Shown here piece by piece: positions 1 to 5,619 of a stretch of DNA of 9,041 bases. Positions within the stretch are counted from its first letter, which is position 1. Each line of letters begins with the position of its first letter. The notes beneath the pieces are model-generated. The model was not told the DNA's origin and searched no databases. It saw only the letters and a list, made by a program, of their open reading frames with translations. The stretch comes from Dehalococcoidia bacterium UBA7891 (GTDB lineage: Bacteria; Chloroflexota; Dehalococcoidia; Lucifugimonadales; UBA826). The stretch is from NCBI GenBank assembly GCA_002500485.1, contig DLRJ01000040.1:21177-30217 (forward strand). The letters run 5' to 3'. The position numbers and the translations under genes were made by a program.

Positions 1-40
1 GCTTACAAAAACCATAAATGCACACAATAATTAAAATATT

Positions 41-433
41 ATGAAACGGCAAAAATCCCAAAAATTGATGGATGATCGGGATAGAATAAATATTCCTCCT
101 GAAGTTGTAAAAGATAAATCGATAACCAAAGGACTACTGGGGTGCTTACCATTCATTTCGTCTTCGATATTTTTGCACGCAAGTTTTTATTATAGAAACA
201 ATGTCGTTGCAGATCATTCCTTGTTCCATTCAAATCCTGAAATATTGTTTTGGACGGCAATTCTAGTATGGGCTTTTAGCTTTCTGGCAATTTTTTTATT
301 CGGCTATCATTCGTTATCAATGGTCGAACGAAAACATTTTCATAGTATCGTTCCTTTAGGTTTGGTGGTAACGATCGCAATTACATGTACATGTATTAAT
401 ATTTATATTCTTTCGTACTACAACGTCCTGTGA
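41..433 (+). CDS. hypothetical small membrane protein, 130 aa
   Basis: I do not recognise this protein. It has a charged, lysine- and aspartate-rich N-terminus (residues 1-30), then three hydrophobic stretches that could span the membrane: about 32-51, 67-89 and 103-127. A short polar loop lies between the first two and a charged loop (VERKHFH, 95-101) between the last two. It ends with the hydrophobic tail, with no soluble domain. The ATG at 41 has no Shine-Dalgarno-like sequence in the AT-rich 40 bases before it; the in-frame ATG at 68 has none either, so the start is uncertain. No neighbour suggests a role, because the next 600 bases hold no intact gene. The frame is open over almost 400 bases and the pattern of hydrophobic segments is membrane-protein-like, so it is probably real. 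Function unknown. Confidence 0.5.
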   Translation: MKRQKSQKLMDDRDRINIPPEVVKDKSITKGLLGCLPFISSSIFLHASFYYRNNVVADHSLFHSNPEILFWTAILVWAFSFLAIFLFGYHSLSMVERKHFHSIVPLGLVVTIAITCTCINIYILSYYNVL

Positions 434-623
434 ATTAATCATTCCGTACGTATAAAGAGCGAGTTGCTTGGTCATCCTACTAACTTTGGTAGGAAAAACG
501 GGAATCTGCTAACCATGACACTAACCCCAAAAGGGAATAATCGGACCCAAGGAACCATATCCAATCTTTCCTAGAGTTTTCACAAAGGCATTTACTCAGG
601 AGGTGTGTTGGCTGGATGGGTGT

Positions 624-797
624 ATGGATAAATTCTCTAGGATTAACGTTAAAGTAAATGGGATTTCATATGAAAACAAAACCATTAATTACAGTTGGGT
701 AGGAGAGTATCTAGGCATGGTTCTAGACTAGGATCCTAAACTTGGCGTATATAGCGGAATAATATATCTCTCATTTGGCTCTTTCATACCTCCTTAA
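624..797 (+). pseudogene. possible decayed CoxS-like [2Fe-2S] subunit, N-terminal fragment
   Basis: One frame reads RINVKVNGISYE near its start, then crosses an in-frame TAG at 729-731, then continues DPKLGVYSG and stops at TAA 795-797. The small iron-sulfur subunits of the CO dehydrogenase/xanthine dehydrogenase family (CoxS/XdhC-type ferredoxin subunits) begin with a similar VKVNG-x-x-YE strand. About 26 residues later they have K-[LI]-G-C-x-S-G-x-C-G-x-C. Here 25 codons, counting the stop, separate the NG from the KLG, and the KLG-x-x-SGI residues match, but the cluster cysteines read V, I and S. The fragment therefore looks like a broken and eroded copy, lacking the rest of the ferredoxin domain and the [2Fe-2S]-binding helical domain. 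A perfect AGGAGG lies at 598-603, about 20 bases before ATG 624; GTG 603 is in frame but overlaps it. The match is by eye over a short stretch, so it may be chance. Confidence 0.27.
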
Positions 798-810
798 CCT
801 TAGGTAAAAC

Positions 811-833
811 AGTATTAAAATACTAATATTAGT
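811..833. repeat. two overlapping palindromes in AT-rich DNA
   Basis: AGTATT-AA-AATACT at 811-824 is an inverted repeat with 6-bp arms. It overlaps by three bases a perfect 12-bp palindrome, ACTAATATTAGT, at 822-833. The pair lies 17 bases before the TTGACA at 850. Position and symmetry would fit a repressor or activator site, but AT-rich DNA produces such palindromes easily. Confidence 0.35.
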
Positions 834-849
834 TATTTGATTCCACCTA

Positions 850-877
850 TTGACACTACTGTTTCATATTGTCTAAA
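850..877 (+). promoter_or_regulatory. candidate sigma-70-type promoter for the iron-binding protein gene
   Basis: A perfect TTGACA at 850-855 is followed after 16 bases by TCTAAA at 872-877, which matches four of six bases of TATAAT. Transcription would begin near 884 and give a leader of about 145 nt that contains the nested inverted repeat at 892-982. A second -10-like TATTAT/TATAAA lies at 980-988, much closer to the gene but without a good -35, so the promoter actually used is uncertain. Confidence 0.33.
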
Positions 878-891
878 CTATCTTATCGTGC

Positions 892-982
892 ATACTAATT
901 ATTTTACTTAGCTAATACTTATTTATATAAGATATATATACGAAATAAATAATATTAGCAGACATTGTGTATTAATTAGTAT
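892..982. repeat. nested AT-rich inverted repeat upstream of the lipoprotein gene
   Basis: The outer arms are ATACTAATTA (892-901) and its exact complement TAATTAGTAT (973-982). Nested inside, GCTAATA-c-TTATTTAT (911-926) pairs with ATAAATAATATTAGC (945-959): 15 base pairs with one bulged C at 918 and an 18-base AT-rich loop. The whole structure is 91 bp and ends 48 bases before the GTG at 1031. It could be a leader-RNA structure, a cruciform or binding site, or a small remnant of a mobile element. The symmetry is seen directly; its function is unknown. Confidence 0.5.
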
Positions 983-1030
983 TATAAAGGTTAAATAATG
1001 TCATGGGATAACAGAACAAATAAGGAGTAA

Positions 1031-2140
1031 GTGGTGATCATCAATAGGAACATTTTTACAATGACGCTGGTCATACTAACTCTTACCGCAGTATTTACGG
1101 CTTGCACCACAGAAGTAGTGAAAGAGGTGCCTGTAGGGGTGACAATCGAGAAAGAAATTGTAAAAACCCTGGAAGCCCCCGTAGTCGAAAACACAGTAAA
1201 AGATCTTGATCCCGGGGAATTAATTCTCTATTCCGGGAGGTCTGAAAGTCTTGTTGGTAACATAGTCGCACAGTTTGAAGAAATGACCGGGATAGACATA
1301 CAGGTCAAATATGGCAAAACATTTCCGGTTGCTACCATGATTCTTGAAGAGGGTTCCAACAGCCCTGCTGATGTGTATTTCGCACAAGATCCCGGGGGGT
1401 TGGGTTTTCTAGCCAAAGAAGGACGGCTCATAGAACTTCCCGATACCATAACAGACAGGGTTGCTGATTGGGCGAAGCCAAATGACGGTAAATGGCTCGG
1501 TATATCTGGTAGGGCTAGGACCTTGGTCCATACAGCTACAATTCCCTCCGGTGACTTACCGACGTCCCTCGATGATTTAACAGATCCTAAATGGAAAGGC
1601 AAAATAGGATGGGCCCCCACAAATAGCTCATTCCAGACGATGATTACTGGAATGAGGGTTAGCTGGGGAGAAGAAAAAACTCGGCAATGGTTGACGGATA
1701 TGTTAGCCAATGAACCCATCGTTTATCCGAAGAACACGCCCCAAGTGGCGGCAGCTGCTGCGGAGGAGATAAGCATAGGACTGGTTAATCATTATTACTT
1801 GCATCGTTTTATTTCAGAACAAGGTGACAGCTTTAATGCTCGTAATCTTTATTTGAGTGATGGCGGACCCGGCAGTTTGATAATGGTAGCCGGAGCAGGA
1901 ATAGTCGATACCGGGAAAAATCGGGCTAACGCGGAAAAATTTCTTACCTTTCTGACCTCAAAAGTTGTTCAGCAATATTTCACTGGGCAAATATTTGAAT
2001 ACCCAGTTGTTGAAGGAATAAAAACTCACATGTTACTCACCCCCTTAGCTGATCTCCATAAGCCAAAGTTGACTATAGAAGACCTATCAGATTTGGAAGG
2101 AACTCAAGTTATATTTAGAGATTTGGGAATATTAGATTAG
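1031..2140 (+). CDS. ferric-iron-type ABC transporter substrate-binding lipoprotein (FbpA/AfuA-like), 369 aa
   Basis: An extracytoplasmic binding protein that would capture ferric iron, or a similar ligand, and deliver it to an ABC permease. Residues 8-24 form a hydrophobic signal ending in FTAC, a lipobox with lipidated Cys25. Residues 28-47 are a charged linker (EVVKEVPV... EKEIVKT) typical of Chloroflexota lipoproteins. The mature domain begins at about 63 with LILYSGRSESLV, followed by SPADVYFAQD (111-120), SGRARTLV (159-166), LTDPKWKGKIGWAPTN (183-198) and LVNHYYLHR (251-259). The tyrosine pair 255-256 matches the Fe3+-binding YY of FbpA proteins. Length is normal. AAGGAG at 1022-1027 precedes two successive GTG codons (1031, 1034); the second is better spaced. 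No permease or ATPase gene follows: the next gene converges from the other strand 52 bases away, so this is an orphan binding protein. Family call firm; ligand inferred from the tyrosines. Confidence 0.93.
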   Translation: MVIINRNIFTMTLVILTLTAVFTACTTEVVKEVPVGVTIEKEIVKTLEAPVVENTVKDLDPGELILYSGRSESLVGNIVAQFEEMTGIDIQVKYGKTFPVATMILEEGSNSPADVYFAQDPGGLGFLAKEGRLIELPDTITDRVADWAKPNDGKWLGISGRARTLVHTATIPSGDLPTSLDDLTDPKWKGKIGWAPTNSSFQTMITGMRVSWGEEKTRQWLTDMLANEPIVYPKNTPQVAAAAAEEISIGLVNHYYLHRFISEQGDSFNARNLYLSDGGPGSLIMVAGAGIVDTGKNRANAEKFLTFLTSKVVQQYFTGQIFEYPVVEGIKTHMLLTPLADLHKPKLTIEDLSDLEGTQVIFRDLGILD

Positions 2141-2192
2141 GAAAACCAGCCGGGCATCGTAGCCGTAACATAATTCCATACTGTGTTTTCGT

Positions 2193-3473
2193 CTAACCTG
2201 TTTTTTGGAGAACCGGCCTTTTTGCTAATAGGAAAATTAGACTTCCTATGAAACCGCAACAGGCCAAGATCAAGAAACCATTTTGATAGTTTCCTTGGAG
2301 GTCGAAGAGCCTTCCTGCAAAAATTGGACCAAACATGGTCATAAGCATCATGGACATGGCAGAAACTCCCATTATTTTGCCGAACGCCTTACGACCAAAA
2401 TAATCACCTCTCATAGAAGTAGTTATTGGGGCACGAGCCCCAAACCCTATTCCATAGACGATTGCAAATATTAATGCCGTTCCTGTGTTTGTGACCAAGA
2501 CAGCAAGGGAGACTCCTATGGCTTGGATACAACCAAAAATACAAACAGCAACATGTTTTTTTGTCCTATCTCCTAAGAATCCACCTAAGATTTGTGACAC
2601 CCCGCCGACTCCCATAGCCAGCCCCCAAATAAATGCCGCCGTTTGTAGACTTATGCCTTGATGTTTAAATGCTAAGATCAAGTGAACCATCATAGTGGAA
2701 GTAAGCATTGCAGAAGCTCCGTGGCCGATTGCTATGTACCAAAACACTTTTTCCTGTAAAGCAGCTTTCAAAGAAAAATCATTTGATCCTATTTCCACAG
2801 ATTGATCTGGGATGCTGTTGACAGTCGATGTAGCTTCTATTCCGTCGGGAACCTCTCCAATTTCTTCTGGAGTGTTTTTAATTATTCTTGTGATGGGAAA
2901 TATTAGGAGAGGAAAAAATAGAGTAAGTCCTAGTGCTGTCGTTTTCCAGCCGACACTTTCCGATTCAATCAAGATGGCCAAAAAGGGAACAATGGCGAAG
3001 GTGCCGATTGAGAAGCCGACAGATCCGATCGACATAGCTAAGCTTCTGTGTTTGGCAAACCAATTGTTTATGATTACCGTCATCGGTATCCAACCACCTA
3101 AAGTTACACCGAACATTATTGTTACGTATGAAATGTAAAATATAGCCGGGTCGAGCCAATTTTCCCTGGATTCAGTTATTGGAACTGTTTGACTCAAACA
3201 AAGAAATCCCACGGATGAAGCGATTGCCCCGATGCAGGCTACTTTCTTACCACCAATTTTGTCGATTAGGTAGCCAACAAAAGGGGCGGCGACACTTCCT
3301 TCAAGTTGGCCAAGGGAAAAAGCGATAGATAGTTGAGTACGACTCCACCCAAATTCAGTCTCCAGGGAATCGATCCAAAGTCCTGTTGCCCCAAATGCGG
3401 GTGCAGAAATCACAGCATTCACCACCAAAGCGGTTAATGCAATCCACCAGCCGTAAAAAAATTTAGGTTTCAA
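2193..3473 (-). CDS. MFS transporter, oxalate/formate-monocarboxylate-type (OFA/MCT-like), 426 aa
   Basis: An inner-membrane secondary carrier with about twelve membrane segments in two halves, separated by a polar loop at roughly 200-240. The N-terminus FFYGWWIALTALVVN is characteristic of the monocarboxylate/oxalate-formate antiporter branch. An MFS motif-A-like GYLIDKIGGKK lies at 67-77 in loop 2-3, its counterpart GGFLGDRTKK at 297-306, and GARAPITTSMRGDYFGRKAFG at about 345-365, the usual signature between segments 10 and 11 in these carriers. Likely substrates are small organic anions, but this cannot be read from sequence. The start is a TTG (3473-3471): an in-frame TAA lies two codons upstream and the conserved FYGWW motif follows at once, so no later start fits. 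There is no clear Shine-Dalgarno. The gene is divergent from the broken monooxygenase at 3618 and convergent with the iron-binding protein gene, so it could supply substrate to the oxygenase cluster. Confidence 0.92.
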   Translation of the reverse strand: MKPKFFYGWWIALTALVVNAVISAPAFGATGLWIDSLETEFGWSRTQLSIAFSLGQLEGSVAAPFVGYLIDKIGGKKVACIGAIASSVGFLCLSQTVPITESRENWLDPAIFYISYVTIMFGVTLGGWIPMTVIINNWFAKHRSLAMSIGSVGFSIGTFAIVPFLAILIESESVGWKTTALGLTLFFPLLIFPITRIIKNTPEEIGEVPDGIEATSTVNSIPDQSVEIGSNDFSLKAALQEKVFWYIAIGHGASAMLTSTMMVHLILAFKHQGISLQTAAFIWGLAMGVGGVSQILGGFLGDRTKKHVAVCIFGCIQAIGVSLAVLVTNTGTALIFAIVYGIGFGARAPITTSMRGDYFGRKAFGKIMGVSAMSMMLMTMFGPIFAGRLFDLQGNYQNGFLILACCGFIGSLIFLLAKRPVLQKTG

Positions 3474-3617
3474 AAATTATTCTTAGAGATCTTTTAAAAT
3501 CAGCCCATCCGTCATTAAAAAACGATGCGCGGGTTTATTTGTCATGATTAAGGCACTCCCATATGATCTCATATATTATGAAATATCAAGATTAATGAAG
3601 TGCGGAGGATATGTGAT
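3474..3617. promoter_or_regulatory. divergent regulatory gap between MFS and LimB-like genes
   Basis: This 144-bp AT-rich gap must hold the start signals for both divergent genes. ATATGA-TC-TCATAT at 3561-3574 is an inverted repeat with 6-bp arms. It overlaps -10-like sequences TATATT (3572-3577) and TATTAT (3574-3579) pointing toward the monooxygenase; no good -35 is seen. A bound regulator there could control that gene. A strong GGAGG at 3604-3608 is the ribosome site for ATG 3618, 9 bases further on; the ATG at 3611 is followed directly by TGA. Confidence 0.4.
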
Positions 3618-4810
3618 ATGAATCTACCTGAAAAGATGAAGTTTGGTATATTTTTGGCTCCTTTCCATAAGGTGGGTGAAAATCCAACTTTGGCCTTAGA
3701 GAGAGATATGGAGTTGATTCAATGGCTAGATAAGCTGGGAGGCTAGATAAGCTGGGATATGATGAGGCATGGATAGGAGAACATCATAGTGCGGGCTGGG
3801 AAACTATTTCATCTCCTGAACTATTCATAGCTGCAGTAGCAGAAAGAACGAGGCGTATAAGCCTCGGTACTGGAGTCGTAAGTCTTCCCTACCATCACCC
3901 TTTTATGGTCGCCAATAGAATGGTCCAGCTGGACCATATGACTCGAGGTAGGGTCATGTTTGGTGTGGGTCCTGGGGCCTTGCCTACAGATGCCTATATG
4001 ATGGGCATAGATCCCACTACCCAGAGAGAAAAGATGGATGAGGCCCTAGGGGTCATATTGAGGTTATTTACAGAAATCGAACCAATAACATATAAGAGCG
4101 ATTGGTTTGAATTAAATGAGGCTTTGCTGCAGCTCAGACCTTATCAGAGTCCACATATGCCGATTGCCGTTGCATCTATCCAATCTCCCTCCGGGGTTCA
4201 GCTGGCCGGTAAACACGGTGCTTCAGTTTTGACTATCACCGTACCAAGGGATCCACTGGCCGACCGAGCAGACTATGGAAAATTGTGGGATATAGCAGAA
4301 GAGTCAGCTGAACAACATGGGAAAGTTGTGAAAAGAGAGGATTGGCGATTGGTAGTACCGGTACATTTGGCAGAGACCAGAGAGAAGGCCCGGGAGCAAG
4401 CTAGGGAAGGGGCTGCAGGGTTTTTAAGGGATTATTCTGAAGGTACCAATGGGAGGAAGCCAGTCTTTGACGGACCTAGAGATCAAGTCGTCGATTGGAT
4501 GTCTGATAATGGATTTTGGATAGTCGGAACCCCTGATGATTGTATTGAAGGCATTAATAATTTGGCTCGAGAGAGTGATGGATTTGGGGGATTCCTGGTA
4601 CAAACCATTGATTGGGCTCCGAGTGACAGTATTCTACGTAGCTATGAGCTTCTAGCGAGATATGTGATGCCTCAATTTCAAGGTTCTCTTACAGGTTTGG
4701 AAGTTTCAAACCAGTGGGCCAAAGACAGGGTAGATGTTCTTTTGGACGGTAGAATCCGTGCTATTGAAAAAGCCAAATCAGACTATAGAGGTTCGGTGAA
4801 TCTTTCCTAA
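3618..4810 (+). pseudogene. LimB-like flavin monooxygenase (luciferase-like family) broken by a 17-bp tandem duplication
   Basis: A bacterial-luciferase-like, reduced-flavin-dependent monooxygenase closest by eye to limonene 1,2-monooxygenase (LimB). From ATG 3618 (GGAGG at 3604-3608) the frame reads MKFGIFLAPFHKVGENP and stops at TAG 3744-3746 after 42 codons. A perfect 17-bp tandem copy at 3724-3757 shifts the frame. Removing one copy joins WLDKLG directly to YDEAWIGEHHSAGWETISSP and gives an unbroken 391-residue protein, the normal LimB-type length. Family motifs in the restored protein: GEHH (49-52), the LGTGVVSLPYHHP strand (78-89), TRGRVMFGVGPG after LDHM, and a C-terminal VGTPDDCIEGI. 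The second part is open from 3734, but its first ATG is 3905, which would omit the N-terminal strands and GEHH. It cannot be a working enzyme as written. The 3' end overlaps the convergent aldolase gene by 4 nt. Otherwise the gene shows no decay, so the break is recent, reversible or a sequencing/assembly error. Confidence 0.9.
3724..3757. repeat. perfect 17-bp tandem direct repeat
   Basis: GGCTAGATAAGCTGGGA at 3724-3740 is repeated without a mismatch at 3741-3757. Seventeen is not a multiple of three, so the second copy throws the monooxygenase out of frame and brings in TAG 3744-3746. With a single copy the two halves of the protein join exactly at the conserved DKLGYDEAW segment. Confidence 0.97.
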
Positions 4811-5619
4811 ATCTGATTTGTGGAAGCCACGATTTGGTCTGTCTTTACCATAGCAGATTCATAACCGGTTGTGAGAGCAGTTACGTCATGGCAGCAATTT
4901 AACCAAGTGGCCCCCCTTGCCACTGCCATAGCCATCGGTTCCCCTGGATCTACTGCTGTGCCCATAAACTTGCCGTGCAACTTACAGGCTGAACCAACCT
5001 TGTCAAAAGCCTTCAATATGATAGGTTGACTTATTGGGTTTCCGGGGTCTCTGTGGACACCATAGCTTTGGGATAGGTCTCCGGGCCCCACAAAAAGTAA
5101 GTCAATACCAGGAACTGAAGCGATCTCTCCGCAGGCCTCCACCCCTTCCTTGTCTTCTATCATCACACCAAGCAGCACATTTTCATTCGCTATGTCGTAA
5201 TACGCTGGCTTTTCACTTTTACCGAAGGAGGAATCCCTGCCACCACCCATGCCTCTCATGCCTTCTGGATGATACTTGGCCATTTCAACGAACGCTTCGG
5301 CCTCTTTTTTACTTTTACAGTGAGGCCATATCAAACCGGATGCGCCAATTTCCAAGGTTTTTATTATTTGGTTGTAAGGCCCGTGAGGTATTCTTACGAA
5401 CACATCTATTTCCGAGGCACGCGCTGCTAAGACGAGTGTTGCGAGGTCTTTGAAATCTGCGTGGCTGTGTTCCATGTCTATCCAAACGCACTCGTAACCG
5501 ACTGATGCGATTGTTTCGACTACCGTAGGGTCGAAAACCCTATTTATTTCGGGTACTTTAATGGTTTTGCCTTTTAATAAATTGGATTTTGTGCGGTTTT
5601 GCCGATAGTTATTAGTCAT
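4807..5619 (-). CDS. HpcH/HpaI-family class II aldolase, 270 aa
   Basis: A cytoplasmic TIM-barrel aldolase of the HpcH/HpaI (2,4-dihydroxyhept-2-ene-1,7-dioate aldolase / 4-hydroxy-2-oxovalerate aldolase-like) family, which uses a divalent metal to split hydroxy-oxoacids into pyruvate or a similar oxoacid plus an aldehyde. The four key positions are present: His51 in WIDMEHSHAD, Arg76 in VFVRIP, metal-binding Glu155 in GVMIEDKEG and Asp181 in LFVGPGDLS. As I recall the E. coli HpaI residues (H45, R70, E149, D175), all four are offset by exactly six. PEGMRGMGGGR (118-128) is the usual glycine/arginine loop. I chose ATG 5619-5617, because GGAG (5630-5627) lies 7 bases before it; an in-frame TTG at 5637 would add six residues and lacks such a site. 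The ATG lies inside the end of the upstream monooxygenase gene (8-nt overlap), which suggests translational coupling. Substrate unknown. Confidence 0.93.
   Translation of the reverse strand: MTNNYRQNRTKSNLLKGKTIKVPEINRVFDPTVVETIASVGYECVWIDMEHSHADFKDLATLVLAARASEIDVFVRIPHGPYNQIIKTLEIGASGLIWPHCKSKKEAEAFVEMAKYHPEGMRGMGGGRDSSFGKSEKPAYYDIANENVLLGVMIEDKEGVEACGEIASVPGIDLLFVGPGDLSQSYGVHRDPGNPISQPIILKAFDKVGSACKLHGKFMGTAVDPGEPMAMAVARGATWLNCCHDVTALTTGYESAMVKTDQIVASTNQI

Larger units (their letters stand above)
434..1030. other. 600-bp gap with no intact gene: remnant, palindromes, regulatory DNA
   Basis: This stretch separates the small membrane protein from the iron-binding lipoprotein. It becomes very AT-rich from about 800 onward. 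No frame on either strand gives a convincing intact gene. What can be seen are a probable decayed CoxS-like fragment (624-797), two overlapping palindromes (811-833), a consensus-like promoter (850-877) and a nested inverted repeat (892-982), each listed separately. A weak hairpin at 475-494 has no T-tract. The mixture of a broken gene and AT-rich inverted repeats looks like eroding DNA that has become the leader of the gene at 1031. Confidence 0.6.

Noticed and set aside
475..494. Hairpin TCCTAC/GTAGGA after the first gene, as a terminator
   Set aside because: Only six pairs around an eight-base loop, and followed by A-rich rather than T-rich sequence on the plus strand.
1228..1719. 163-residue minus-strand open frame
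   Set aside because: It lies wholly inside the strongly supported iron-binding protein gene on the other strand and shows no domain.
2812..3138. 108-residue plus-strand open frame inside the transporter gene
   Set aside because: Antisense to conserved MFS segments; no ribosome site or recognisable motif.
3611..3616. ATG at 3611 as start of the LimB-like gene
   Set aside because: It is followed at once by TGA; ATG 3618 fits the family N-terminus and lies 9 bases from GGAGG.
3734..3760. Programmed ribosomal frameshifting to rescue the broken monooxygenase
   Set aside because: There is no slippery heptamer at the junction, and the exact 17-bp duplication fully explains the shift.
3905..4810. 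A separate, working gene starting at ATG 3905
   Set aside because: The ATG lies in the middle of a conserved segment, has no ribosome site, and the product would lack the first strands and the GEHH motif. The same frame continues the homology upstream to the duplication.
5034..5453. 139-residue open frame on the plus strand inside the aldolase gene
   Set aside because: It is antisense to a clear aldolase with all catalytic residues; its composition (many R, H, C, L and P) is typical of an antisense shadow and no motif is seen.
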